From the NCBI RefSeq assembly GCF_019443405.1, contig NZ_CP080376.1:2728001-2792000 (forward strand): a stretch of DNA of 64,000 nt. Reading direction: 5' to 3'. Origin of the DNA: Brevundimonas sp. PAMC22021. GTDB lineage: Bacteria; Pseudomonadota; Alphaproteobacteria; Caulobacterales; Caulobacteraceae. The position numbers were made by a program, and so were the translations under genes. The notes beneath the pieces were generated by a model. The model worked only from the letters and a program-made list of their open reading frames with translations, did not search any database and was not told where the DNA came from. This document shows, in pieces, positions 43,843-54,378 of this stretch (position 1 is its first letter; each line of letters begins with the position of its first letter).

Positions 43843-45117
43843 ATGGACGCCATTTCCCAGCGCCTGCGCGCGCGCCACCCGCAGAAGATCGACCTGTCGC
43901 TGGAGCGGATGCGCCGTCTGTGCGCCGCGCTAGGCGATCCGCAGAACCGTCTGCCGCCGGTGATCCATGTGGCCGGAACCAACGGCAAGGGGTCCACCGT
44001 CGCGCTTATCCGCGCCATCGCCGAGGCGGCGGGCCTGCGCGTCCACGCCTACACCTCGCCGCACCTCGTGCGGTTCAACGAGCGCATTCGCCTGGCTGGC
44101 CGGCTGATCAACGATGCGACGCTGAACGCGGTTCTGGACCGGGTCGAGGCCGTCGCCGGCGAAGCCACCGTGTTCGAAAGCACCACCGCCGCTGCATTCG
44201 TCGCCATGGCCGAGACGCCGGCGGACCTGGCGATCATCGAGGTGGGACTGGGCGGAACGTTGGATGCGACCAACGTCATCGAACGCCCCCTGCTCAGCGT
44301 CATCACGCCCGTAGACCTCGACCACGCCGAGTTCCTGGGGACCGATCTGGCGGCAATCGCGCGGGAAAAGGCGGGCGTGCTGAAGCCAGGCGCGCCGGCG
44401 GTGATCGCGCGCCAGAGCGAAGCCGCCATGATCGAGATCGAACGCGCCGCATCAAACGTCCAGGCGCGCCTCGCCGTGATGGGCGTGGACTTCGACGCCT
44501 GGGCGGAACGCGGTGGAGTGGCGTTCCAGAATGGCGAGTGTTTTCTCGACCTGCCCGCATCGGCGCTGGCGGGCGCGCACCAGATCGACAACGCGGGCGT
44601 GGCCATCGCGGCGGCGCTGGAGTTGGACCTGCCTGAAGCCGCGATCGTGCAGGGCTTGCAGGCGGTGCGCTGGCCCGCCCGACTGCAGCGGCTGACGGCC
44701 GGTCCCTATGCCGAGGCGGCGCGAGACGCGGACGCCGAGCTGTGGCTGGACGGCGGTCACAATCCCCACGCGGCGCGGGCGCTGGCCGCGTTTCTGGCCG
44801 AACGCCAGGCGCGCGCGCCGCGACCGTTGGCGCTGATCTGCGGCATGTTGGGGAACAAGGACGCCGGCGGCTTCTTCGAGGCGCTAAGGGCGACGGGCGC
44901 CGCCGTCTTCACTGTCGGCTTCGACGGCGCCGCGGCCGATCCCCAGGCGCTGGCCGCCGTGGCGCGCGGTCATGGTCTGGCGGCGACGCCCGCCGGGTCG
45001 GTGACCCAAGCCCTGGACATGGCGCTGCGCTTCGGCGCCGGCCGCGTGGTCATCTGCGGCTCGCTGTACCTGGCGGGCGAGGTGCTGGGCGCCAGCTCCG
45101 AGACCTGGCCGACCTGA
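43843..45117 (+). CDS. folC: Bifunctional dihydrofolate synthase / folylpolyglutamate synthase
   Basis: A 424-residue Mur-ligase-type enzyme that adds Glu to dihydropteroate and folates. P-loop GTNGKGS (45-51), the HLVRFNERIRL loop, FESTTAAAF and LAIIEVGLGGTLDATNVI, then ITPVDLDHAEFLG; the C-terminal domain starts with ELWLDGGHNPHAARALA. Length and order are normal. Divergent from sdh and convergent with trxA. Confidence 0.95.
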   Translation: MDAISQRLRARHPQKIDLSLERMRRLCAALGDPQNRLPPVIHVAGTNGKGSTVALIRAIAEAAGLRVHAYTSPHLVRFNERIRLAGRLINDATLNAVLDRVEAVAGEATVFESTTAAAFVAMAETPADLAIIEVGLGGTLDATNVIERPLLSVITPVDLDHAEFLGTDLAAIAREKAGVLKPGAPAVIARQSEAAMIEIERAASNVQARLAVMGVDFDAWAERGGVAFQNGECFLDLPASALAGAHQIDNAGVAIAAALELDLPEAAIVQGLQAVRWPARLQRLTAGPYAEAARDADAELWLDGGHNPHAARALAAFLAERQARAPRPLALICGMLGNKDAGGFFEALRATGAAVFTVGFDGAAADPQALAAVARGHGLAATPAGSVTQALDMALRFGAGRVVICGSLYLAGEVLGASSETWPT

Positions 45118-45132
45118 GACGTCGAACAGGAA

Positions 45133-45160
45133 AGGGGCGGCCCGTTCCCGAACCGCCCCT
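45133..45160. terminator. Hairpin between convergent folC and trxA
   Basis: AGGGGCGG and CCGCCCCT form an 8-bp stem with a 12-base loop, with TTTCC on the minus-strand 3' side. Position between two converging genes supports a two-way terminator. Confidence 0.6.
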
Positions 45161-45204
45161 CGATCGCTCGATCATTCCCTGTCGCCGAGGGGCGACGGGT
45201 CGTC

Positions 45205-45540
45205 TCAGCTCTCGGCCTTGACGCCGGCCTCCGCCAGCCATTCGACGATCTTGCCCTTGGGCATGGCGCCGACCTTCATCGAGGTCATCTGGCCGTCCTT
45301 GAACAGCATCAGGGTCGGAATGCCCTTCACGCCCAGCTTGGACGGCGTCATCGGGCTGTCGTCGATGTTGACCTTGGCCACGGTGACCTGGCCGCCCAGC
45401 TCGTCGGCGATCTGCTCCAGCGCCGGGCCGATCTGCTTGCACGGGCCGCACCACTCCGCCCAGAAATCCACCAGTACGGGGGTGGAGGCCTTCAGCACAT
45501 CGGTCTCGAAGCTGTCGTCGGTGACCTTGACGGTGGCCAT
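45205..45540 (-). CDS. trxA: Thioredoxin
   Basis: A 111-residue cytoplasmic thioredoxin with the active site WCGPCK (Trp30, Cys31-Cys34), [15 protein letters not shown], the cis-Pro in KGIPTLMLF, and normal length. ATG 45540. It is 62 bases after addA on the same strand, an arrangement common in alphaproteobacteria. Confidence 0.96.
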   Translation of the reverse strand: MATVKVTDDSFETDVLKASTPVLVDFWAEWCGPCKQIGPALEQIADELGGQVTVAKVNIDDSPMTPSKLGVKGIPTLMLFKDGQMTSMKVGAMPKGKIVEWLAEAGVKAES

Positions 45541-45602
45541 GTTCAATCTCTCCATTGTCGCCAGAGGCGCTGGCGCAGATGTGGGCGAGGCCCGGGCGGA
45601 AA

Positions 45603-48600
45603 TCAACGCGCGCTTCGCAGCGCCTCAACCATCATCGCCTCTGGGATGGGCATCAGCCGGGGGCCGTCGGTCCAGACCAGCGCCGCCTCGACCGGCCGAT
45701 CCGGATACAGACCCTTCAGCACCGCCGCATAGACCGCCAGCTGCAGCACATAGGCGGGATCGGCGTCTTCGATCCGATCGGGCGCGGGCCGGTTGGTCTT
45801 GTAATCGACGACCAGCACGCGTTCCGGCGTGACCACCAGCCGGTCGATACGGCCCGACACCACCACGCCGGGCGGCAGGTCGGCGGACGCGCCGGTCAGC
45901 GCGACCTCGCCGCGTGAGCCGGGCTCGAACACGGGCGCGAAACGGGCGTCGTCCAGCACGCCGAAAGCGGCCTCGATCATCTCTCCACGCTGGGCGTCGT
46001 CGAGGTCCGCCTCTCTGGCCAGCATGCGGCGGGCGGCGTCGGCGCGGTCTTCGGGCGCGATCTCGGGCAGGCGATCCAGCAGCCGGTGGATCAGGTCGCC
46101 GCGCCGGAACCGGCCGAGGTTGGCGCCCGATTTCGCCAGAGGCGACGGCGCGGGAATGCGGATCGAACCTTCCATCCGCGACGGCGAGGCAAAGCGCGCC
46201 GAGGCGTCGGCCGGTGGTGAACGACGCGCCCACTCCGGCACCGACGCGTCTGCGGGCAGGGACGCCGCGCTGGGCGGCCGGATGTCGGGATCGACCCCGA
46301 AGCGGCGCACGCCACCCGCGGTCGCGTGCACCTGGCCTCCGAGCAGATCAAACGTCTCTTCGATGACCGACCACCAACTGCCGGCCTCGGGGCCTCGGCT
46401 CGAGGCGCGTCCCATGACGATGACGCGGTCGCGCGCCCGCGTCAGGGCGACATAGAGCAGGCGCAGCGTCTCGTCGTCGGTGCGGCTCTGGCGCGCGTCG
46501 CGGGCGGCGGCGGACGCCGCGCAGTCGTCCTTCTTGGACCCCGGACACATCAGCCACGCCTCGGCGCCGTCCTCGTCCAGCGCCACCGGCATCAGGCTGG
46601 GGCCCTGCGCCTTCGCCTTCATGGTGGTGTCGGGCAGGATCACGACCGGCGCCTCCAAGCCCTTGGCGCCATGCACGGTCATCACCCGCACCTCGCCGCG
46701 CGCGCCTTCCAGCTCGCGCTTCACCTCGACGTCGGCGGCTTCCATCAGGGCGACGCAGGTTTCGAGATCGATCCCGCCGCGATCCTCGGCCGCCAGCACC
46801 TGGTTCAGCGTCTCGTCGATGGCCTCCTCCGCCTCGCGGCCGAGCCGCGCCAGGATGCGCGCCCGACCCGAACGGCCGGTGTCGTCCACGCGGTTCAGCA
46901 GGCCGGAGAAGAAGCCGAACGGATCGCGTGCGCGCTGGTCAATCGCGTCGCGCAACAGGTCGCGCGCGCGTCCCCACTCCGGTCGTTCGTCCGCCCGCTC
47001 GCGCAGGTCCCGCCACAACTGGCCCGACGTGCGGCCTTCGCGGCCCGCCAGCGCGTAAAGTCCGTCCTCGTCCACGTCGCAGAAGGGGCTGCGCAGGATG
47101 CAGGCCAGAGAGAGGTCGTCGTCCGGGAACAGGGCAAAGCGCGCCAGCGCGATCAGGTCGTCGAAGACGATGTGGCTGGACAGCTTCAGCCGATCAGCGC
47201 CGGCCACGGGCACGCCCGCCGTCTTCAGCGCCCGGATCACCTCTTCGAAGGTGGCGTCGCGTCGGCGCACCAGCACCAGGAAGTCGCCATATCCGGCCGG
47301 CCGCAAGGTCCGTTTCTTGCGGTCGAAGACGGCGATCCCGCCTTCGACCTGACGCCGGATCTCGTCGGCCAGCGTCATGGCCATACGCTTGCGGGCGCTG
47401 GAGGCGGCTTCCTCGTCCACGGCGGCGTCCCAGGCGTCGCGTTCCGGCGCTGGCTCATCCACGAACAGGGGCCACAGTTCGACCGAGCCGTGCTGACCTA
47501 TGCGCGCAGGCTGATGGCGGGGTATGTCGCCTTCCTTGCCGACCAGGGCGCGGGTGCGTTCAGGCCCCTCGAACACCGCATCGACGAACTGAAGCACCTC
47601 CTCGGTGGAACGGTATGAGGTCTCCAGCGGGACCTGCTGGAACACCTCGCCCGCGCCTTCCACCCGTTGCTGGTAGAAGCGGCTTTCCTGCCGCAGACGC
47701 TCCGGTCGGGCGCCCTGGAAGGAGTAGATGGACTGCTTCTCGTCGCCCACGGCGAAGACGGTGCGACCCCGCGCGTCGGCGGCGAAGAACTCGCCCGTCA
47801 GTGCACGGACGATCTCCCACTGGTCGGGCGCTGTGTCCTGGGCCTCGTCGATCAGGACGTGTTCGACGCCGCCGTCCAGCTTGTACAGCACCCAGGCGGC
47901 CGAGGCATTCTTGGTCAACAGCTTGACCGTCCGCGCCACCAGGTCGGAGAAGTCCAGCGCCCCGCGCGCGGCCTTGGCCTGCTCGTAGAGCGCGGCGTGC
48001 GCGCGGGCGAGCCTCAGCACCTTGACCGTGTCGTCCGCGACCTTGGCGGCGCGCAGCACATCCCGGGTCGCCAGATATTTGGCCTGAAGCTCGGTCAGCC
48101 ATCCGACGGCGGCGGGCGGCGCGGACTTGGTGCCCATGCTGGCCCGCCCGTCACCGTCCGCCTTGCAGAAGACGGCCGCGAGCGATGCAAAGGCGGCGTC
48201 CGGCAGGGTGACGGCGCGCATCGCGTCGGCGACCTTGCCGTCGGTCTTGGAGCCTGTGGCCATGGCCTCGGCCATGCCGCTCCATTCTCCAGCATCGATG
48301 AAACGGATGAAATCGCGCTCGATCTCTTCCGGCGTCTGGTCGGGATCGGCGCCGGTGAGGGCGTGCGGCGAGGGCGCGGCGCCCGCCTCCCAGGCATTGA
48401 CGTAGGCGGTCAGCGCATCGCGCTTGGCCTCGATCATGGCCAGCAGGGCCTGAAAACGCGGCCAGTCCAGTTCCACGGCGAAATGGCTGTAGGCCGCGCC
48501 GACCGGCCCGTCGGCGTCGGCCAGGGCGTAGCGGGCCAGGTCCTCGCGCGCCTGGTGCGACAGCAGCGCGGCCGCCTGGTCCTCCAGCACGACAAAGGCG

Positions 48601-49022
48601 GGCGACACGCCGGCCTCAAGCGGGAACCGCCTGAGCAGCTTTTCGCAAAAGGCGTGAATGGTCTGGATCTTCAGCCCGCCGGGCGTCTCCAGCGCGCGGG
48701 CGAACAGGCGACGCGCCTCCGACAGCTGCGCATCGCTGAGCGCGGCCGGATCGCCGTCGTCCAGCGCGGCCACGGCCTCGGCCAGATCACGGTCGTCCAT
48801 CACCGCCCAGCCGCCCAGCTGATCGAACAGGCGGGCCTGCATCTCGGCGGCAGCGGCCTTGGTGTAGGTGACGCACAAAATGGCGTCAGGCGCGGCCTTG
48901 GCCAGCAGCAGGCGCGCCACCCGGTTCACCAGGGTGGTGGTCTTGCCCGAGCCGGCGTTGGCGGTGACGAACACCGACAGGGCGGGATCGGCGGCGCGGA
49001 TCTGATGGGCGGCGCTGCTCAT
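45603..49022 (-). CDS. addA: Double-strand break repair helicase-nuclease AddA
   Basis: A 1139-residue UvrD-type helicase with a C-terminal RecB-like nuclease. Motif [16 protein letters not shown] (21 onward), Ia [15 protein letters not shown], motif [18 protein letters not shown], motif [17 protein letters not shown], motif [38 protein letters not shown]. The nuclease has GRIDRLVV and [13 protein letters not shown]. AddAB resects DNA ends for RecA-dependent repair. Its ATG overlaps the addB stop. Confidence 0.96.
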   Translation of the reverse strand: MSSAAHQIRAADPALSVFVTANAGSGKTTTLVNRVARLLLAKAAPDAILCVTYTKAAAAEMQARLFDQLGGWAVMDDRDLAEAVAALDDGDPAALSDAQLSEARRLFARALETPGGLKIQTIHAFCEKLLRRFPLEAGVSPAFVVLEDQAAALLSHQAREDLARYALADADGPVGAAYSHFAVELDWPRFQALLAMIEAKRDALTAYVNAWEAGAAPSPHALTGADPDQTPEEIERDFIRFIDAGEWSGMAEAMATGSKTDGKVADAMRAVTLPDAAFASLAAVFCKADGDGRASMGTKSAPPAAVGWLTELQAKYLATRDVLRAAKVADDTVKVLRLARAHAALYEQAKAARGALDFSDLVARTVKLLTKNASAAWVLYKLDGGVEHVLIDEAQDTAPDQWEIVRALTGEFFAADARGRTVFAVGDEKQSIYSFQGARPERLRQESRFYQQRVEGAGEVFQQVPLETSYRSTEEVLQFVDAVFEGPERTRALVGKEGDIPRHQPARIGQHGSVELWPLFVDEPAPERDAWDAAVDEEAASSARKRMAMTLADEIRRQVEGGIAVFDRKKRTLRPAGYGDFLVLVRRRDATFEEVIRALKTAGVPVAGADRLKLSSHIVFDDLIALARFALFPDDDLSLACILRSPFCDVDEDGLYALAGREGRTSGQLWRDLRERADERPEWGRARDLLRDAIDQRARDPFGFFSGLLNRVDDTGRSGRARILARLGREAEEAIDETLNQVLAAEDRGGIDLETCVALMEAADVEVKRELEGARGEVRVMTVHGAKGLEAPVVILPDTTMKAKAQGPSLMPVALDEDGAEAWLMCPGSKKDDCAASAAARDARQSRTDDETLRLLYVALTRARDRVIVMGRASSRGPEAGSWWSVIEETFDLLGGQVHATAGGVRRFGVDPDIRPPSAASLPADASVPEWARRSPPADASARFASPSRMEGSIRIPAPSPLAKSGANLGRFRRGDLIHRLLDRLPEIAPEDRADAARRMLAREADLDDAQRGEMIEAAFGVLDDARFAPVFEPGSRGEVALTGASADLPPGVVVSGRIDRLVVTPERVLVVDYKTNRPAPDRIEDADPAYVLQLAVYAAVLKGLYPDRPVEAALVWTDGPRLMPIPEAMMVEALRSAR

Positions 49023-52000
49023 TCCGAACCGTCCTCGTCGCCGCCGGCCACGGTCCATTCCCACACGCGGGCCAGATGGTCGTAGTTGCCGCCCTGATTG
49101 CCCATGAACTGCGGCGCCGCCCAGGAGACGTAGGGCGTGTTCTCATCATCGAAGCGCGCGATGCGACGCTTCAGGCCTTCCAGCGCGCCGCGCGACAGGT
49201 CGGCGGCCTCCAGGCCCTGGCCGCGCACGGCGACCTCACCCGCCACCTTGCGCCCGACCACGCGCACATAGGTCAGCTCGTCCGGCTCGACCGGTCCGTT
49301 GGTGTCGGAAAAGCCGCCGTCGGCCAGGATGGCGCCGGTCAGGGTCAGCTGGGGCGAGAAGCCGGTCTTGACCTGCTTCATCGACGGCGCGGCGCCTGTC
49401 TTGAAGTCCATCACCGCCGCGCCCGCGCCGGACAGCTCGATGCGGTCGGCGTATGCCTTGAGGGTGAAGGGCCCGGCGGGGGCGTCAAAGGTCATGGCGC
49501 CCTGCTGCTCGATCAGCAGGGTCACGCCGCGCTCGCGGCGGCTGCGCTCGAACTCGGCGAGCCAACGCGCGCAGTTGCGCGCCAGCGGCGCCTCGCGCGC
49601 CATGGCCGCATCCTCAAAGCCGTGCGCGCCGAGCTGATGCAGCAGGTGATCATGCAACACCGCCTCGCAGTCCTCGGGCAGCTCGTTTGGCCATTCCAGC
49701 GTCAACATCTCGATGGCCTTGTGCACCGCATTGCCGCGCGCCAGCGCCTCGGCCGAGGCGCCCGGCCGCTCCATCGTCTCCAGTCTCAGAATGGATTGTG
49801 CGTATACGGAGTAAGGGTCGCGCACCCATCGCTCGACGCGCGTGACATAGAGGCTGCGCGGGCGGCGATGCACGGGCGGACGAGGCTGCGGACGCAGGGC
49901 GAAGGCAGGCGGACCTGGCGGCGGCGCATCCAGCGCTCGCGTCCAGTCGATGGCGGCCGATGGGCGTTCCAGCGTCACCGGCGTCTTTTCGCTGTTCGCG
50001 CCGCGCGTCAGCATCTCCAGTCGCCACAGCCAGCGCGAACGCACGGCCGGCTGACCGCCCCGACGATCGGAATGGACCAGGATGGCCTCGGGCGCGCAGG
50101 CGGCCTGGACGAAGTCCTGCGCGGTCTGGCCGAGGCGCCGTTCGGGTGGCGGCAGGCCCAGGCTTTTCCTCATCGGCCGCGACAGGAAGGGGTCGGTCGC
50201 CGCGGCTTGCGGCCACACGCCTTCCTCGAGGCCCGCGAGGATCATGCGATCGGCGCGCACCAGCCGCGCCTCGATGGCGCCGAGGATGCGCAGGGACGGA
50301 TGCGTTGCGCCGCCGGTGCGGACCACCGCGTCGTTCAGCACGCTCCTGATCAGTTCGGCGAAGTCAGTGCGCGACACGGCCCCTACCGGCGCGCCGCCTT
50401 CGATCAGGCCCGACAGCGCAGTCGCCGCGCATTCGCCGTCCGGTCCCGCCCACAGGGCCTGACCAGCCAGGGCCTCGGCCAGTCGCGTGAGGGATCGCGC
50501 GGCCTCATCCAGCGACGCCTCGGGCGCAAAGGGGCCTTGCGCCTCGGTCGCCAGAGCCTCCAGCCGATCAAGCAGGCGGCCGGCTCCTGTCAGATGCTCG
50601 CGCCGCCACTCGGGCGCTCCCCTGCCGCGCCGATCCGGCTCGGCCGCCTCCAGCAGGCGGCGGCGCAGCCTGGCCAGATCGCGCACACGCGGCCCGCGCA
50701 GTCCGTACTGCTCCAACGCCTCGACGGCGCGCCGCACGTCGACGCCATCCAGATCGAACCGAACCAGCGGATGCTTAATCAGGCCCAGCAGAACATGCGG
50801 CTCCAGCGGATCGGCGATGAGGCGAGCACACAGGTCAATCAGCACCCCCGCCGGCATGCGCGACAGCGGCCGCCCTGCGGAAGAGTCCGGGACCACGCCC
50901 CAACGCTCAAGCCGCGCCTCGACCCGACGGCCCAGCGCCTGATCGGGGGTGACCAGCGCGCAAGTGCGGGGCGATCCATCGGCGTTCGGCGTCTCCAGCG
51001 TTTCGCGCATCAGCAGGGCGATAGAGGCGGCGGCCTCTTCCTCGGTGCGCAGGGTCAGGACCGAAAGCCCTTCCAATCCCAGGGCGATGGGGTCGGCGGA
51101 CTGCCTGGCCTCGGCCGCACGGCTGCGGATACGGCCGATCTCGCGGTGCCAGTCGTCGGTGGCGTCGGCGGGGCGCAGGGCTTCGTTCAGCAGCCGCTGG
51201 CGCGCCAGACCGCGCGCGCGCGCCGCCGGCGCCGTCGGCGGCTCGAACCAGGGGCGCACGTCGGATCGGGCGAGGTCGTGCCGGTCGAGCAGCCGCTTCA
51301 GCGCCCGTTGCGGATGTCCCTCGTTGTTCTCGTCGATCAGGTCCCACACGCGGGCGTCCAGATCGCAGTCGAGCCCCGGAAGCACCACGCAGCCCTGCGG
51401 CGCGCGCGCCACCGCACCCAGCACGTCGGCGGCGGCGGGCACGGTGCCGGTCGATCCGGCGGCGATCACCGGTTGGGTGGGCGGGCTCTTGTCCCACGCC
51501 TCGGCCAGCCGGCGCAGCAGGGTCGCGCGACGCCACGACGGATCGACCAGGCCCAGCGCCTCCAGACGCTTCGGCCAGGCCTCGACCGCCATGCCCAGGA
51601 ACTTGGCCGACCGCTCCCAGTGTTCGGCCATCTCTCCGTCCACCAGACGCGCGACGCGGCCGGGATCGGCGACCTCCTCAAGGTTGCAGGAGTCGATGAA
51701 GCCGCCCAGGGCGTCGGCCATCTCCAGCGCCCGCAACGGCGTCAGCTCGTGGTCGAAATCCTCGGCGATCATGCGCGCCATCTCGAAGCGTCGCCGCATG
51801 GGGGCGATGGCGGGCGGCAGGTCAACGCCCAGGGCGCCCGGCGTGAACGGCGGCTCGTCCTCCTCCAGGTCGCCCAGCGGTCGCACCTGCGGCAGCAGCA
51901 CCGCACGCCCGTTCGCCTGTCGCGAAAGGGCCGTGGTAAAGGCCCGCGCCGCCCGGCGGTTGGGCAGCAGGATGGTGGCGTCCGACAGCGTCTCGGGCGG

Positions 52001-52114
52001 CAGTTCGCCCAGCCAGGACAACACGCCCGCCGCCAGGTCCTCCAGGAACGGCCGATGCGCCGGGATGACGTACCAGCGCGGCGCCGGACCGGCGAAGGGA
52101 TCGAAGCCGCTCAT
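49019..52114 (-). CDS. addB: Double-strand break repair subunit AddB
   Basis: A 1031-residue partner of AddA with an inactivated helicase-like N-terminal part (ILLPNRRAARAFTTAL) and a C-terminal RecB-type nuclease with AYADRIELSGAGAAVMDFKTGAAPS. Order addB-addA with four-base overlap (ATGA). The start at 52114 overlaps the murU stop by four bases as well, so this gene is coupled both ways. Confidence 0.94.
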   Translation of the reverse strand: MSGFDPFAGPAPRWYVIPAHRPFLEDLAAGVLSWLGELPPETLSDATILLPNRRAARAFTTALSRQANGRAVLLPQVRPLGDLEEDEPPFTPGALGVDLPPAIAPMRRRFEMARMIAEDFDHELTPLRALEMADALGGFIDSCNLEEVADPGRVARLVDGEMAEHWERSAKFLGMAVEAWPKRLEALGLVDPSWRRATLLRRLAEAWDKSPPTQPVIAAGSTGTVPAAADVLGAVARAPQGCVVLPGLDCDLDARVWDLIDENNEGHPQRALKRLLDRHDLARSDVRPWFEPPTAPAARARGLARQRLLNEALRPADATDDWHREIGRIRSRAAEARQSADPIALGLEGLSVLTLRTEEEAAASIALLMRETLETPNADGSPRTCALVTPDQALGRRVEARLERWGVVPDSSAGRPLSRMPAGVLIDLCARLIADPLEPHVLLGLIKHPLVRFDLDGVDVRRAVEALEQYGLRGPRVRDLARLRRRLLEAAEPDRRGRGAPEWRREHLTGAGRLLDRLEALATEAQGPFAPEASLDEAARSLTRLAEALAGQALWAGPDGECAATALSGLIEGGAPVGAVSRTDFAELIRSVLNDAVVRTGGATHPSLRILGAIEARLVRADRMILAGLEEGVWPQAAATDPFLSRPMRKSLGLPPPERRLGQTAQDFVQAACAPEAILVHSDRRGGQPAVRSRWLWRLEMLTRGANSEKTPVTLERPSAAIDWTRALDAPPPGPPAFALRPQPRPPVHRRPRSLYVTRVERWVRDPYSVYAQSILRLETMERPGASAEALARGNAVHKAIEMLTLEWPNELPEDCEAVLHDHLLHQLGAHGFEDAAMAREAPLARNCARWLAEFERSRRERGVTLLIEQQGAMTFDAPAGPFTLKAYADRIELSGAGAAVMDFKTGAAPSMKQVKTGFSPQLTLTGAILADGGFSDTNGPVEPDELTYVRVVGRKVAGEVAVRGQGLEAADLSRGALEGLKRRIARFDDENTPYVSWAAPQFMGNQGGNYDHLARVWEWTVAGGDEDGSE

Positions 52115-52839
52115 GCCTGCTCGGCAGCGGAGAGACCGCTCAGCCGCGCCTCCGCTTCGTCACGGGCGCCGGGATCGCCGACGTGCATCCAGTCGCCGTC
52201 CAACACGCAGCCGAACAGGCGGCCGGCCTTGGCTGACTCGCGCCAGAGCGGGCTTAGCGAGAACGGACCGGCGGGTCCGGCGTCGGCATAGTCGGGTCGG
52301 GTGATATGGACGCCCATGTAGGCGAAGGGTGCGCTCGGCGCCTCGCCCCGGAAGGTCAGGCGACCGTCGTCAGCCAGGAAGACATCGCCGTCGCCCTCGA
52401 AGCCGATCGAGCCTTCACGCCGGGCGAGCAGCAGCGCCGCGTCCATCCGCTGCGGGTCCCACAGACGCGCGAGGTCGCCGAGCGCATCTCCGCGATCGAT
52501 CCAGACGCTGTCGATGTTGGCGACAAACACCGGGTCATCGCCGAGCAGCGGCCTTGCCTTCTTCAGGCCGCCGCCGGTCTCCAGCAGCTGAAGCCTTTCG
52601 TCGGAGATCGCGATGTTGGGGCGACTGCGACCTTGCAGATGCGCCTCCAGCCGATCGGCGAACCAGTGGACGTTGACCACGGCGCGCTCGACGCCCGCGT
52701 CCGCCAGCCGGTCCAGCACATGGTCGATCAGGGCGCGGCCGCCGACCTCCACCAGCGCCTTTGGGCGATCGTCCGTGAGCGGACGCATGCGGGTGCCCAG
52801 TCCCGCCGCCAGCACCATGGCGGTCACGGGGGCGCTCAC
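52111..52839 (-). CDS. murU: N-acetylmuramate-1-phosphate uridylyltransferase-like nucleotidyltransferase
   Basis: A 242-residue sugar-nucleotidyltransferase. Signature AMVLAAGLGTRMRPLTDDRPKALVEVGG (G-x-G-T-R and PK), VVNVHWFADRLEAHL, ETGGGLKKA, FVANIDSVW. In the AmgK-MurU pathway it turns MurNAc-1-phosphate into UDP-MurNAc. A GTG start at 52839 overlaps the amgK stop (GTGA). Next to AmgK, this assignment is likely; general mannose-1-phosphate guanylyltransferase annotation is less fitting. Confidence 0.88.
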   Translation of the reverse strand: MSAPVTAMVLAAGLGTRMRPLTDDRPKALVEVGGRALIDHVLDRLADAGVERAVVNVHWFADRLEAHLQGRSRPNIAISDERLQLLETGGGLKKARPLLGDDPVFVANIDSVWIDRGDALGDLARLWDPQRMDAALLLARREGSIGFEGDGDVFLADDGRLTFRGEAPSAPFAYMGVHITRPDYADAGPAGPFSLSPLWRESAKAGRLFGCVLDGDWMHVGDPGARDEAEARLSGLSAAEQA

Positions 52840-53930
52840 CGACGGAGCCCCGCCGCGACGTGGCGGTCGAACCAGGCGGCGACCGGCTCCAGCCCCGGCT
52901 TCTTCAGGTTGGCGTTCAGGTGCGCCCACACGCGCGGCATGAAGCGGGCGTAACGCGGCTTGCCGTCGCGCGCGATCAGTCGGGCGAAGATGCCCAGGAT
53001 GCGCGCCTCGTTCAGCGCGGCGAGCCCGGCGTAGGTCTGCATGAACAATTGGCGCTCCACCTGCGGCCGCAAGGCGAAATAGCGGTCGAGCGCCAGCTGC
53101 TCCAGCTCGGGCGAGACGTCGCGGCGTGCGTCCTGAAGCAGCGAATGCAGATCCCAGCTCGGGTGCGCCCGCACCGCGTCCTGGAAGTCGATCATGCCGA
53201 CGCGAGCCGCGCCCTCGCGCCCCGCCAGCCAGATCAGGTTCTCGGCGTGATAATCGCGGTGCGCCATCACCGTGGCCCCTTCCGCCCCCTCGCGGACGAT
53301 CGGCGCCCAGGCGGTGCGCCACTCCGCGATCGCCGCCTCGTCGAAGCCCAGGCGCGGCTCGAGCTTGGGCGCCCACTCCACGAACAGGTCGGCCCCGCCC
53401 TGCAGCGCCGTCTCGTCATACGCCAGCAGCGGCCAGTCGCCGGCCGGCCCGCTCAGCGTCTCCGGCGTTAGAGCCTCGTGCAGCCTGGCCAGAGCCTCGA
53501 CGGCGGCGAGGTAGAGCGGCGCCTCGGCCTCGCCGGCCTCGATCACGCGGGCGAACAGGTCGTCGCCGAAATCCTCGATCACGGCGAGCCCGGCAGGCGC
53601 ATCCACCGCCATGATCTCAGGCGCCGACAAGCCGGCCGACCGCAGGTGGGCGGCGACGGCGGCAAAGGCCTCGATCCGGCCGGCGGACAGGCGCGCGACG
53701 GCGTTCCACCCCCGGGCGTGGCGTTCCCCAGGCGACCAGGCGGAATCGCAGGGCAGGCTCTCGGCGGCGGGCGGCTGATCCATCAGCATCAGGGTCGCGC
53801 CCGACGGCAGGCTCAGTCGTTCGTAGCGGCGCGTGGAGGCGTCGCCCGGCAAGGGCGTGCGCACAGCGTCGCCCAGGCCCGATGCGGCCAGGAAGCTGCG
53901 GCGCTGTTCCTCGCGGTCAGGAATGGACAT
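52836..53930 (-). CDS. amgK: Anomeric N-acetylmuramate/N-acetylglucosamine kinase AmgK
   Basis: A 364-residue protein of the aminoglycoside-phosphotransferase fold. [11 protein letters not shown] (nucleotide loop), [12 protein letters not shown], catalytic [11 protein letters not shown] and metal-binding [17 protein letters not shown]. It phosphorylates the anomeric position of MurNAc and GlcNAc released from the wall for recycling. The ATG at 53930 overlaps the tsaE end by 14 bases. In several alphaproteobacteria TsaE and this kinase are one fused protein; here they are separate. Confidence 0.9.
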   Translation of the reverse strand: MSIPDREEQRRSFLAASGLGDAVRTPLPGDASTRRYERLSLPSGATLMLMDQPPAAESLPCDSAWSPGERHARGWNAVARLSAGRIEAFAAVAAHLRSAGLSAPEIMAVDAPAGLAVIEDFGDDLFARVIEAGEAEAPLYLAAVEALARLHEALTPETLSGPAGDWPLLAYDETALQGGADLFVEWAPKLEPRLGFDEAAIAEWRTAWAPIVREGAEGATVMAHRDYHAENLIWLAGREGAARVGMIDFQDAVRAHPSWDLHSLLQDARRDVSPELEQLALDRYFALRPQVERQLFMQTYAGLAALNEARILGIFARLIARDGKPRYARFMPRVWAHLNANLKKPGLEPVAAWFDRHVAAGLRR

Positions 53931-54378
53931 GGTCGATCAGCCTTTCCCACCGGCCTGCGCCGGAAATGGTCGCAACGCGGCCTGCGTTGTCTTCCGCGAT
54001 GACGATCACCAGACGATCGGCGCGTAAGAAGCGCGTCGGATCCTCGCCCAGCCGCTCGGGCCACTCGACAATGGCGCAGCCGTCGTCCAGCGCCTCGTCC
54101 AGGCCGATCTCCCACGCCTCTTCCGGCTGGGTCAGGCGATAGAGGTCGAAGTGCGCGACGGGCGGTTCGCTTTCGTAGAATTGCACCAGGGTGAAGGTCG
54201 GCGAGGGCACATCCTCGTCCGGCGTGGTCAGCGCCCGGATCAGGCCGCGCGCCAGCGTCGACTTGCCCATGCCGAGCGGTCCGTACAGCAGCACGCTGTC
54301 GCCCGCCTCAAGCAAGGGGGCGATGACCCGCCCCAGCCGCGTGGTTGCTTCGGCGTCGGGCAGCACGATCCGGTTCAT
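53917..54378 (-). CDS. tsaE: tRNA threonylcarbamoyladenosine biosynthesis ATPase TsaE
   Basis: A 153-residue P-loop ATPase (LYGPLGMGKSTLARGLI, about 32-46) with the family's VPSPTFTLVQFYE and HFDLYRLTQPEEAWEIGLDE blocks and IVEWPERLGE. It drives the TsaBDE step that makes t6A37 in tRNA. ATG 54378 overlaps the acyltransferase stop by four bases. Confidence 0.95.
   Translation of the reverse strand: MNRIVLPDAEATTRLGRVIAPLLEAGDSVLLYGPLGMGKSTLARGLIRALTTPDEDVPSPTFTLVQFYESEPPVAHFDLYRLTQPEEAWEIGLDEALDDGCAIVEWPERLGEDPTRFLRADRLVIVIAEDNAGRVATISGAGRWERLIDHVHS

Noticed and set aside
49076..52291. 1071-residue plus-strand frame opposite addB
   Set aside because: Basic, Gln/Arg/His-rich shadow of addB; no start context and no motifs.
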